A stretch of 64,000 nt of DNA from DAHUYF01 sp035623985 (lineage in GTDB: Bacteria > Pseudomonadota > Alphaproteobacteria > ATCC43930 > CGMCC-115725). Shown here piece by piece: positions 56,394 to 64,000 of the stretch. A program made the translations under genes and the position numbers. Below the pieces are notes generated by a model. The model was given only the letters and a program-made list of their open reading frames with translations, made no database searches and had not been told where the DNA came from. Numbering within the stretch: position 1 is the stretch's first letter; each line of letters starts with the position of its first letter. The stretch covers positions 124,001 through 188,000 of the forward strand of contig DASPSJ010000060.1 in assembly GCA_035623985.1 (NCBI GenBank), in the 5' to 3' direction.

Positions 56394-56765
56394 TCAGCGG
56401 CCGGCGAGGCACCGGTCGATGCGGCTTGCGAGATCGTCCGGGTCGAAAGGCTTGGCAACGACGTCGCAGGCGCCGAGATGGCGCGCGATCTTGAGGAAAT
56501 CGGTGTTGCCGATGCGGCCGCCGCCGGAAATGGCAATGATTCTCGCCTGAGGCGCGAGGGCGCGGATCTCGGTGATGGTCTCGATGCCTTCCTGCTCCGG
56601 CATGATGATGTCGGTGACGACGAGGTCGGGACGCTCGGCGCGGAAAGCCGCCACGCCGCGCTTGCCGTCCTCGGCGCTCAGCACGCGGTGGCCGCGATCC
56701 TCCAGAATTTGGGCGATGGTCTCGCGCACGATGACGTCGTCGTCGATCACCAGAATCTTCGCCAC
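56394..56765 (-). CDS. Single-domain response regulator (CheY-like)
   Basis: A 123-residue receiver domain without output domain. Acidic pair in VIDDDVIVRE, phosphorylated Asp in VVTDIIMPEQEG, Thr/Ser switch in IAISGGG, and Lys in VVAKPFDPDDL. It probably serves the histidine kinase across the convergent gap and acts on, or with, the protein encoded just downstream. Confidence 0.93.
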   Translation of the reverse strand: MAKILVIDDDVIVRETIAQILEDRGHRVLSAEDGKRGVAAFRAERPDLVVTDIIMPEQEGIETITEIRALAPQARIIAISGGGRIGNTDFLKIARHLGACDVVAKPFDPDDLASRIDRCLAGR

Positions 56766-56897
56766 CGGCCGTCTCCCGATAGCGGGCAGCGGCCGACTGG
56801 ACTCGGCGCCACGGCAGCCCCCGCGGAACGATGCGGCTGAGACTAACCGGCGGCGATTGAGAAACGATTAGCACGGCACACGCATATATTGCGGCGC

Positions 56898-56913
56898 TCC
56901 GCCAAAAGGCGGA
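56898..56913 (-). terminator. Small hairpin after trxA
   Basis: TCCGCC/GGCGGA stem with a four-base loop, 29 bases past the trxA stop on the minus strand. Short, without a clear T-run. Confidence 0.35.
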
Positions 56914-56941
56914 TCCAGACTAAGGAAAACTACCTATGATG

Positions 56942-57265
56942 TCAGAGGACGGATTCGACCCATTCGACGAGCTTGCTCTTGGGCAGCGCGCCGATCTTGG
57001 TCGCCGCCACCTGGCCGTTCTTGAACAGGATCAGCGTCGGGATGCCGCGCACGCCGTATTTCATCGGCGTCTGCGGGTTCTCGTCGACGTTGATCTTGGC
57101 CACGGTCACCTTGCCGTCGAGGTCGCCGGCAAGCTCTTCGAGGAAAGGCGCGATCATCTTGCAGGGCCCGCACCACTCCGCCCAGAAGTCGACGAGCACC
57201 GGCCCCGGGGCGCGCAGCACATCGGCGTCGAAGGAGGAATCGGTAACCTTGGTGGGGACGCTCAT
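56942..57265 (-). CDS. trxA: Thioredoxin
   Basis: Cytosolic disulfide reductase, 107 residues. Active site WAEWCGPCKMIAP, cis-Pro in GIPTLILFKNG. Family length and start normal, with GAGAGG before the ATG. In related genomes it lies between folC and addA; here it is separated from both by other genes. Confidence 0.96.
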   Translation of the reverse strand: MSVPTKVTDSSFDADVLRAPGPVLVDFWAEWCGPCKMIAPFLEELAGDLDGKVTVAKINVDENPQTPMKYGVRGIPTLILFKNGQVAATKIGALPKSKLVEWVESVL

Positions 57266-57440
57266 GAGCCTCTCCTGCTGCGGCCGGGCAAAACATTAGG
57301 GGAAGGCGGAAACGAGCGTCAAGGCGGCGCACGCGCCCATGGCGCAGGGCTGACCGGCGAAGAGCAAGGCTTGAGGCGAAGCGGCCCGCGAGCGGCGCGG
57401 CCCGCCGGAAGCCTTCGAGAAAGCCGCCCGCGCTTTGCTT

Positions 57441-57468
57441 TTGACTCGACCGGCGGCGGTCCCATAAT
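57441..57468 (+). promoter_or_regulatory. Promoter of the DyP-encapsulin operon
   Basis: TTGACT (57441-57446), 16-base spacer, CATAAT (57463-57468), about 100 bases before the peroxidase start. Confidence 0.55.
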
Positions 57469-57569
57469 CAGCCGCAGCGACCGGGGGAATCGAGGGGATT
57501 CAAACAGATGCCGCGAGTTCAGGGCCTGATGTCGCGCCCGTCGGCGGCGCCGTGCGAAGGGCCTCTCCG

Positions 57570-58601
57570 ATGACCGCCGCCGCGGCAGAACCCCAGAAGA
57601 TCGTTGCGCCGCTGACGCCCGCGGCGATCTTTCTGGTCGTGACGGTGACCCCCGGCGACGACAGCCGTGCCGCCGCGAGGTCGCTCTGCGGCGACCTCGC
57701 GGCGCTGGTGCGGGCGGTCGGCTTCCGCGACCTCGAAGGCGAGCTTTCCTGCGTGATGGGGATCGGCTCCGAGGCATGGGACCGGCTCTTCGGATCGCCG
57801 CAGCCGGCGGAGCTGCACCCTTTCCGCGAGATCCGCGCGGGCACGCGCCATGCCGTCGCCACGCCGGGCGACCTGTTCTTCCACCTCCGCGCCAAGCGCA
57901 TGGATCTCTGCTTCGAGCTGGCGGCGCAGATCATGGCGCGGCTGGGCGCCGCCGCCGCGCCCGCGGACGAGGTGCACGGCTTCCGCTATTTCGAGGAGCG
58001 CGACCTCCTGGGCTTCGTCGACGGCACCGAGAACCCCGCCGGCCAGGAGGCGATCGACGCCGCGCTCATCGGCGAGGAGGACGCGGCCTTCGCCGGCGGC
58101 AGCTATGCCATCGTGCAGAAGTACCTCCACGACCTGCCGGCGTGGAATGCGCTCAGCACCGAGGCGCAGGAGCGCATCGTCGGCCGCACCAAGCTTTCCG
58201 ACATCGAACTCGACGACAGGATAAAGCCCAGCTCCGCGCACAATGCGCTGACGAGCATCGTCGAGGACGGCAAGGAGATGAAGATCCTGCGTGCCAACAT
58301 GCCTTTCGGCCGAGTGGGCGAGCGCGAGTACGGCACCTATTTCATCGGCTACGCCCGCTCCCCTCGGAGGATCGAGCAGATGCTGACCAACATGTTCGTC
58401 GGACGGCCGCCGGGCAATTACGACCGGCTGCTCGATTTCAGCCGCGCCGTCACCGGCAGCCTCTTCTTCGTGCCCTCCGCGACGCTGCTGGAGAGCCTTG
58501 GCCAAGAAGCGCCCGCCGCCGAAGCCTCGCCTTCCCCACCCGTGGCGCGCGACGGCTCGCTCGGCATCGGCTCGCTCAAAGGAGACCCAAGCCATGAATA
58601 A
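57570..58601 (+). CDS. DyP-type peroxidase, encapsulin cargo
   Basis: Heme peroxidase of the dye-decolorising family, 343 residues. The distal GxxDG motif is in DLLGFVDGTENP, the proximal heme His is probably in KPSSAHNALTS, and the distal Arg in GREYGTYF-like EREYGTYFIGYAR. The C-terminal residues DGSLGIGSLKG (328-338) are the classic encapsulin targeting peptide, joined by a Pro/Ala linker. ATG 57570 has GAAGGG upstream. Encapsulin follows with overlapping ends, so the enzyme is packed inside the shell. Confidence 0.95.
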   Translation: MTAAAAEPQKIVAPLTPAAIFLVVTVTPGDDSRAAARSLCGDLAALVRAVGFRDLEGELSCVMGIGSEAWDRLFGSPQPAELHPFREIRAGTRHAVATPGDLFFHLRAKRMDLCFELAAQIMARLGAAAAPADEVHGFRYFEERDLLGFVDGTENPAGQEAIDAALIGEEDAAFAGGSYAIVQKYLHDLPAWNALSTEAQERIVGRTKLSDIELDDRIKPSSAHNALTSIVEDGKEMKILRANMPFGRVGEREYGTYFIGYARSPRRIEQMLTNMFVGRPPGNYDRLLDFSRAVTGSLFFVPSATLLESLGQEAPAAEASPSPPVARDGSLGIGSLKGDPSHE

Positions 58602-59415
58602 CCTGCACCGCGAGCTTGCCCCGATCTCCGCGGCGGCGTGGGCTGAGATCGAGGAAGAGGCGCAGCGCACGCTGAAGCGCCACCTCGCGGCAAGGCGCGT
58701 GGTGGATGTGAGCGAGCCCGGCGGCAGCGCGCTCGGCGCCATCGCCACCGGCCATCAGCGCAGCCTTCAGGCGCCGGCGGACGGCGTCATCGCCCGCCAG
58801 CGCGAGGTGAAGGCGCTGGTCGAGCTGCGCATCCCCTTCGAGCTCGACCGCCAGGCAATCGACGACGTCGAGCGCGGCGCCCATGACAGCGATTGGCAGA
58901 AGCTCAAGGACGCGGCGCAAAAGCTGGCTTTTGCCGAGGACCGCGCCGTCTTCGACGGCTACGCCGCCGCCGACATCGAGGGCATCCGCCAAGGCACCAG
59001 CCTGCCGAAGCTGACGCTGCCCGCCGATGTCCGCCAGTATCCCGACGCCATTGCCCAGGCGCTGAGCCAATTGCGTCTTGCCGGCGTCAACGGTCCCTAT
59101 AGCGTGGTGCTGGGGGCCGACGCCTACACCGCCGTCGGCAGCACCGGCGATCACGGCTACCCGGTGCTGCGGCACATCAAGCAGATCGTCAGCGAGGAGA
59201 TCATCTGGGCGCCGGCGATCGCCGGCGGTCTCGTCCTTGCCACCCGCGGCGGCGATTTCGCGCTCCATCTCGGCCAGGACATCTCCATCGGCTATCTGAG
59301 CCACAGCGACGCCGCGGTCCGGCTCTATCTGCAGGAGACCTTCACCTTCCTGCTGCTGACGACGGAAGCGGCCGTGGCGCTGATGCCGCCGGCGGCGAAG
59401 AAAGGGGCGCGGTGA
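58594..59415 (+). CDS. Family 1 encapsulin shell protein
   Basis: HK97-fold protein that self-assembles into a nanocompartment. 273 residues; LHRELAPISAAAWAEIEEEA and RRVVDVSEPGG near the N-terminus, and the P- and A-domain segments (LGQDISIGYLSHSDAAVRLY) match bacterial linocin-type encapsulins. ATG overlaps the last codons of the peroxidase gene by eight bases. The ribosome site AAAGGAG (58578-58584) lies within codons of the cargo peptide. Confidence 0.95.
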   Translation: MNNLHRELAPISAAAWAEIEEEAQRTLKRHLAARRVVDVSEPGGSALGAIATGHQRSLQAPADGVIARQREVKALVELRIPFELDRQAIDDVERGAHDSDWQKLKDAAQKLAFAEDRAVFDGYAAADIEGIRQGTSLPKLTLPADVRQYPDAIAQALSQLRLAGVNGPYSVVLGADAYTAVGSTGDHGYPVLRHIKQIVSEEIIWAPAIAGGLVLATRGGDFALHLGQDISIGYLSHSDAAVRLYLQETFTFLLLTTEAAVALMPPAAKKGAR

Positions 59416-59471
59416 TCCGACGCGCCGTCCGAGCGGAGGTTTGGAGAATCGCCGGCCCGGCGCGGGCTCTC

Positions 59472-59507
59472 GCGGTTGCATCCTTCGACAGTCTCAGGAG
59501 CAACCGC
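59472..59507. repeat. Intergenic palindrome, family A copy 2
   Basis: GCGGTTGC-ATCCT ... AGGA-GCAACCGC. Same layout as 31899-31934 with A-T changed to G-C on both sides of the stem. Confidence 0.65.
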
Positions 59508-59540
59508 TGCCGCCCGCCAGCGACGACGCTTTGCGGCGCG

Positions 59541-59563
59541 CTAGGGCGCGCGGCGGTCGAGGC
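59541..59563. repeat. Direct repeat, copy 1, at the end of the AraC gene
   Basis: CTAGGGCGCG-C-GGCGGTCGAGG matches 62616-62638 at 22 of 23 positions in the same orientation. Both copies contain the stop codon and last codons of a minus-strand gene, in the same frame. Confidence 0.55.
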
Positions 59564-60491
59564 CGCGCGGGGCGAGTGCCCGGTATCGGCTCGGCGTCAC
59601 GCCATGGTGCCGCTTGAAGGTATTGGTCAGGGTCGAGAGAGAGCGGAACCCCGAGGCACGCGCGATCTCGCTCAGCGGCGCCTCGCTCGACCGGAGCGCC
59701 GCGGCCACCAGCGACAGCCGGCGGTGGACGACATAGGCATAGGGCGTGCGCTGCGTCGCCGCGTGGAAGGAGCGGATGAAGTGGTTGGCCGACAGGCCGG
59801 TCAACGCCGCGAGATCGGCGAGATCGATCGCCGCCGTCAGGTTCGCCTCTATATACTCGACGACCGCCTTTAGCCGGCGCGGGCTCAGCGGATGCGGCGC
59901 TCGGGCATTGATCGCCGCGCGCCGGCTGTGCTGCATGGCGCTCGAATGCCAGTGGACGAGATGGCGGATCACCATTTGCCGCGTCTGCGCGAGCAGCAGC
60001 GAATGCGCCTGTCCGCCGATGCCGCCGTAGAGTTCGAACTCGCTGATCAGCATCGCGAAATAGCCCTGCAGCCAGGGGTCCTTGACGGCGAGCAGCGGAT
60101 CCAGGCGAACATCGATCGCGCCGGGCAAATTCTCCTCGGCATAGCGGGTCACGAGATCCGGATCGAGATAGAGGTGGAGAACTTCGCAGGTGCCGCCACG
60201 CACAAAATCCGATTCGCAATCATATGGATAAAGCGTCACGGAACCATGCTGCGATCCGGTGCCGAGGCATTTGCCCTTGACGAACATCGACACCGAGGTC
60301 GATCCGCCGACGTGATACATGAGAACGTGTTCGCGGAGGTTGCTCAGCCTGTTCCGCGACGCGGGCCGGTGCCATTTGGCGGCGATCGGACGGCCGCCGG
60401 CACCGGACACCACATAGTCCGGGCCGGTGCCGCCATTGCTGCCGAGAAGAGCGTCGAAGGCGGCGATCCGATTGGCTGCCCGATGGTCCAT
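59541..60491 (-). CDS. AraC-family transcriptional regulator
   Basis: 316 residues: an N-terminal ligand-sensing cupin-like part (VLMYHVGGSTSVSMFVKG) and a C-terminal double helix-turn-helix (LAALTGLSANHFIRSFHAAT; EIARASGFRSLSTLTNTFKRH, then GVTPSRYR). ATG at 60491. Divergent from the tannase-family gene, which it probably controls through the 228-base shared region; a small AGACT/AGTCT palindrome near 60616 could be a site. Its last codons match the end of addA. Confidence 0.9.
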   Translation of the reverse strand: MDHRAANRIAAFDALLGSNGGTGPDYVVSGAGGRPIAAKWHRPASRNRLSNLREHVLMYHVGGSTSVSMFVKGKCLGTGSQHGSVTLYPYDCESDFVRGGTCEVLHLYLDPDLVTRYAEENLPGAIDVRLDPLLAVKDPWLQGYFAMLISEFELYGGIGGQAHSLLLAQTRQMVIRHLVHWHSSAMQHSRRAAINARAPHPLSPRRLKAVVEYIEANLTAAIDLADLAALTGLSANHFIRSFHAATQRTPYAYVVHRRLSLVAAALRSSEAPLSEIARASGFRSLSTLTNTFKRHHGVTPSRYRALAPRGLDRRAP

Positions 60492-60719
60492 GCGCCTCTC
60501 CCATTCCCGCGGGGCACTTTCGAAAATCGCGCGTCGTTTTACAAAATCACTCCAAACTGCGGGCTTCCCGGCGCCCTGCCGCCGGCGCGCGTCATTGGCG
60601 TTTGACGGCCTCCGCAGACTAGTTGAAGTCTGTACGACATGTCGAGACGCGCGGTCGAGACCGCGCCAACCGTCCGCATGATTTGGGTGCGGTCGAGCAA
60701 AAACATGGGAGGAAACAGC

Positions 60720-62528
60720 ATGAGCATCGGTATCATCCGACGGCCGCGCTTCAAACCCCGCATCGTTGCGGGCTTGGCCGCGGCGCTCCTCGGCGCGTTG
60801 GCGTCGTTGCCGGCGGAGGCGACGATCGCGTCTTGCACGACGGCCGATGTCCAGGCGGCGGCGCCTTCGGGAATGACGATCAAGACGATCCCGGACGGCC
60901 TCCTGCCGACGGGAGCGCCGACCGCTACCATGACGGGCGGCGTGCTGGACGTACCCGCCAACGCCGGCGCGGGCACGCCCGAATATTGCGCCGTCACGGG
61001 CACCGTCGTCACCAACCCTGCCACCGGCAAAACGGCAAATTTCGAAATCATTCTGCCGACCCCCAAGGCTTGGAACGGCAAGTTCCTGTTCTCCGGCTGC
61101 GCGGGGCTGTGCGGCCTGGTGTTCCCCGGCCCCACCGAGGGGATCGCCAAGGGCTACGCCATCGCCAGCACCGACGACGGACATACCGCGCTCAATGACG
61201 ATGTGTTCGACGGCTCGTGGGCGCTGATTGCGCCCGGCGTCCCCAATACCGACGCGCTGACGGACTTCTACTTCCGCGCCGTCCACACCGTCATCGTCGC
61301 GGGCAAGTCGCTGGCGGAGAGCTGGGAGAAGGGTCCCCTATCGCGTAGCTATTATACCGGCTGCTCGGATGGCGGGCGCGAGGGCATGGTCGAGGCGACC
61401 CGCTTTCCCGACGATTTCGACGGCGTCATCGCCGGCGATCCGTTCTTCGACATCCGCGGCGAGACGCTGGGCGGCTACAAGGACGCCAAGGGCCTGTTGC
61501 GCAGCAATCAGTCCTACATCCCGCCGGCCCTTCTCGCGGTCGTGGATGCGGCGATCTACGCCAATTGCGATGCGGCCGACGGCGTCGTCGACGGGCTGAT
61601 CCAGAACCCGGCCAAATGCTCGTTCAACCCGGCAATGCTGCAATGCAAGGCCGGCACTACCTCGAATTGCCTCAACCCCGACCAGGTCGACACGTTGAAC
61701 GCCTATTTCAACGCGGCGCGCGACCCGTCCGGACTCATCGCCTATGAGGGCTATCCCACCTCCGACCTCAACACCGCCCCGGGAGGAAGCTTTTTCGCGT
61801 GGGTGGAGGCGGCGGGGCCCGCGGCCAATATCGCCGCGGCCGAGCCCTGGGGGACCGCGCCGCCTGCGTCCTGGCTGTTCGCCGACAACATGCTGCGCTA
61901 TCTCATCTACCAGGACGCCGACTTCAACAGCAACGCCGACTTCCCGTTCAGCTTCAGCAATATCGTCAGCGATGCGGCGGTGGCGCTTATCGACGAGCGC
62001 ACGGAGGCCGGCGACGGCGACGTGCCGAGTGCAATCCAACCCTTCATCACCGCCAACAAGAAGCTCATTCTTTATCACGGCTATTCGGACGGCCTGATCA
62101 CGCCTTATCGCACGGTGCGCTACTACGAGGATCTGGCGGCGATATCCGGCGGCTTCGGGACGCTTCAGGAGACCGTGCGGCTCTTCATGGAGCCCGGCAT
62201 GTATCATTGCGGCGGCGGCCCCGGCCCCAACACCTTCGACACCCTGTCGGCGCTTGAATCGTGGGTGGAAGACGGCATCGCGCCGGAAGCCATTCCGGCC
62301 AGCAACCCGGTCACCGGGCGAACGATGCCGCTGTGCAAGTTCCCGGAGCAGGCGCATTACCTCGGCACCGGCGACGTCGACAACGCCGCAAACTGGATCT
62401 GCCCACCCAACGATCGCTCGCTGCTCGAAGTCGGGCCGGCCGGTCTCGCGGCCGGATTGGTGGGACCCCAGCTCCTGCCGGCCGTGCCGTCGCCTTTCGA
62501 CCCGCCGGAGGGATCCGGACCAGACTGA
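60720..62528 (+). CDS. Tannase/feruloyl-esterase family hydrolase, exported
   Basis: 602 residues with signal peptide (cleavage near residue 33). The catalytic triad is visible: Ser216 in GCSDGGREG, Asp457 in YHGYSDG, His496 in GMYHCGGG. Cys215 and Cys497 flank Ser and His, the CS-D-HC disulfide layout of the family. GGGAGG ribosome site before ATG 60720. Substrates in the family are esters of aromatic acids (gallate, ferulate, terephthalate half-ester); the exact one is unknown. Confidence 0.92.
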   Translation: MSIGIIRRPRFKPRIVAGLAAALLGALASLPAEATIASCTTADVQAAAPSGMTIKTIPDGLLPTGAPTATMTGGVLDVPANAGAGTPEYCAVTGTVVTNPATGKTANFEIILPTPKAWNGKFLFSGCAGLCGLVFPGPTEGIAKGYAIASTDDGHTALNDDVFDGSWALIAPGVPNTDALTDFYFRAVHTVIVAGKSLAESWEKGPLSRSYYTGCSDGGREGMVEATRFPDDFDGVIAGDPFFDIRGETLGGYKDAKGLLRSNQSYIPPALLAVVDAAIYANCDAADGVVDGLIQNPAKCSFNPAMLQCKAGTTSNCLNPDQVDTLNAYFNAARDPSGLIAYEGYPTSDLNTAPGGSFFAWVEAAGPAANIAAAEPWGTAPPASWLFADNMLRYLIYQDADFNSNADFPFSFSNIVSDAAVALIDERTEAGDGDVPSAIQPFITANKKLILYHGYSDGLITPYRTVRYYEDLAAISGGFGTLQETVRLFMEPGMYHCGGGPGPNTFDTLSALESWVEDGIAPEAIPASNPVTGRTMPLCKFPEQAHYLGTGDVDNAANWICPPNDRSLLEVGPAGLAAGLVGPQLLPAVPSPFDPPEGSGPD

Positions 62529-62615
62529 CCCGACCGATCGGACGGCCTCTCTCCAGACCGTCAACGACGGAGAAAGGCTTGCGCCGCCGCGGACGAACGC
62601 GCTTCGCGCGTTCGC

Positions 62616-62638
62616 CTAGGGCGCGTGGCGGTCGAGGA
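62616..62638. repeat. Direct repeat, copy 2, at the end of addA
   Basis: Partner of 59541-59563; the two enclose 3.07 kb holding the AraC and tannase-family genes. Confidence 0.55.
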
Positions 62639-64000
62639 GCGCGGCGCTCACCGGCATGAGGCGCGGGCCTTCGGTCCAGAGGAGCGCGCAGCGTATGGCG
62701 CGGCCGGGATAGATCGCCGCCATCGCCGCGCGATAGGCGGCGAGCTGGTCGAGATAAGGCGCCGGCACTTCGGCCTCGGCGCGGGGCGGCGGGCGCAGCG
62801 TCTTGTAGTCGACGATCATCACCGCCCCTTCGCTCACCACCAGCCGGTCGATCTGACCGCTGAGCGCCTTGCCGCCGATGAGCGCCACCACCGGCACTTC
62901 CGCGCGCGAGCCCGGCGCGAAGAGCGGCGCGAAATCGGGGTGATCGAGCACCGCCAGGGTTTCGGCGGCAAGCGCCTCTTGCTGCGCCGGGGAAAGCCCG
63001 TGCACCGGCAGCGCCAGGAAGCGCCGCGCCGCCGCGCCGCGCGCCGCCGGCGGCAGGTCCGGCAGGCTCTGCAACAGGCGATGGACGAGCCGGCCGCGCA
63101 GCAGCCCCGCCCCTTCCTCGGCGCCGAGCGGCGAGCGCGCGGCGGGATCGGCGCTGCCCGGCCGCGACGGCGCCAGCGGCCGCGGCGGGGTCGGCTCCGG
63201 CGGCGGCGGCGCCTGCGCCCAGGCGGGAAGCGGCCCGGCGCGGCCGGCAAGCTCGGGCAGGCGCTCGCTGCGGTCGGGGGTGGCGCGCTGCGGCGTAGCC
63301 AGCCGCAAGCCCCGGCCGCGCCACAGCCCGCCGCCGGGCGCAAGCTCGACCGCCTCGGCGCCCGGCGCCGCGGCAAGCCCGCGCGCGACGAGGTGATACC
63401 AGCAGAGCTCGGCGGGCTTCTGCCGGTTGTGCCAGCCGCAGATATAGAGCCGGTCCTCGGCGCGGGTCAGCGCGACGTAAAGCAGGCGGCGGTATTCGGC
63501 CTCGCGCCGCCGGCGCGCCTCGGCGAGCGCCGCTTGCAAGGCCGGCGCGTCGCAGCCCTCATGTGCCCGCCACAGCGGCAGGCCGCGCTCCGTCCAGAGC
63601 AGCGGCAGCGCCTGGCGCGGCACCTGCAAGGTGTCGGGCAAGAAGACGATCGGCGCCTGCAATCCCTTGGCGCCGTGCACCGTCAGCACCCGCACCTCGT
63701 TGCGCCCGCGCTGCTCGAGATCGCGCTTCACCTCGGTCTCGCCGGTGGCGAGCCAATGCAGGAAGCCTTGGAGCGACGGCCCATGCATGCGCTCATAGGC
63801 CAGCGCCAGCGACAGGAACTCGTCGAGCGGATCCTGCGCCTCGGGGCCGAGCCGCGCCAGCGCCGCGCGGCGCCCGCCCAGCGCGCCCAGCACCTCGGCG
63901 AAAAGCTCGTAAGGCGGCACGAAATCGGCGCGCGCCAGGAGCGCGCCCAGCCGCGCGGCAGCGTCGGCGAAATCCTGCCGCTCGCCGCCGCGCCGGCGCA
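62616..64000 (-). CDS. addA: Double-strand break repair helicase-nuclease AddA, C-terminal part
   Basis: UvrD-type helicase with C-terminal nuclease, the alphaproteobacterial RecBCD equivalent. The frame is open to the window edge, so the N-terminal part with Walker A lies outside. Visible: helicase motif V/VI regions (VRVLTVHGAKGLQAPIVFLP; LYVALTRAEDRLYICG) and the nuclease active-site MIVDYKT near the C-terminus. About 460 of some 1150 residues are present. Confidence 0.92.
   Translation of the reverse strand, partial: RRRGGERQDFADAAARLGALLARADFVPPYELFAEVLGALGGRRAALARLGPEAQDPLDEFLSLALAYERMHGPSLQGFLHWLATGETEVKRDLEQRGRNEVRVLTVHGAKGLQAPIVFLPDTLQVPRQALPLLWTERGLPLWRAHEGCDAPALQAALAEARRRREAEYRRLLYVALTRAEDRLYICGWHNRQKPAELCWYHLVARGLAAAPGAEAVELAPGGGLWRGRGLRLATPQRATPDRSERLPELAGRAGPLPAWAQAPPPPEPTPPRPLAPSRPGSADPAARSPLGAEEGAGLLRGRLVHRLLQSLPDLPPAARGAAARRFLALPVHGLSPAQQEALAAETLAVLDHPDFAPLFAPGSRAEVPVVALIGGKALSGQIDRLVVSEGAVMIVDYKTLRPPPRAEAEVPAPYLDQLAAYRAAMAAIYPGRAIRCALLWTEGPRLMPVSAALLDRHAP

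Overview
The window is about 70% G+C. Its gene content and order point to an alphaproteobacterium, most likely Rhodospirillales-like: lptC-lptA-lptB / rpoN-hpf-ptsN, DUF1150 beside hsp20, a TIGR02300 (FYDLN acid) protein beside aroA-cmk-rpsA-ihfB-lapA, and the blocks pyrF-trpF, trpB-trpA-accD-folC, trxA and addA. The genus cannot be told from sequence reading alone.

Layout. 1-7.1 kb: a prepilin peptidase cut by the window edge, a NosR-like flavin/iron-sulfur membrane protein with its ApbE flavin transferase, a Tat-exported amidohydrolase, two small proteins and tRNA-Leu(CAG). 7.1-11.5 kb: an RNase D-like nuclease, then kdsD-lptC-lptA-lptB (Kdo synthesis and LPS transport). 11.5-18.0 kb: a foreign-looking insert separating lptB from rpoN. 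It holds a translationally coupled three-gene operon (ATP-grasp ligase, amino-acid decarboxylase, second PLP enzyme) and a lower-GC strip with a PemK/MazF-like toxin, a transposase remnant and small proteins. 18.0-31.8 kb: mostly core housekeeping (rpoN, hpf, ptsN, hsp20, metA, tRNA-Ala, aroA, cmk, rpsA, ihfB, lapA, pyrF, trpF).

31.8-47.7 kb: a 15.8-kb block separating trpF from trpB. Its left half is a catabolic cluster (MaoC, MmgE/PrpD, two acyl-CoA dehydrogenases, a CoA-transferase, a haloacetate-dehalogenase-like hydrolase, a ketopantoate-reductase-like protein and 3-hydroxyanthranilate dioxygenase). Its right half holds a secreted caspase-WD40 protein with a small secreted partner, sitting between a truncated and an intact copy of the same PIN-toxin gene, then an adenylate cyclase-TPR protein.

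47.7-52.1 kb: trpB-trpA-accD-folC. 52.1-64 kb: a multi-domain histidine kinase, a receiver protein and an EAL-like protein before trxA; then a DyP peroxidase-encapsulin nanocompartment operon, an AraC regulator with a tannase-family esterase, and addA, which runs off the window. The best candidates for something undescribed are the PIN-flanked caspase module and the ATP-grasp/decarboxylase/PLP operon. The encapsulin pair is a known type of system, with a compact arrangement worth noting.
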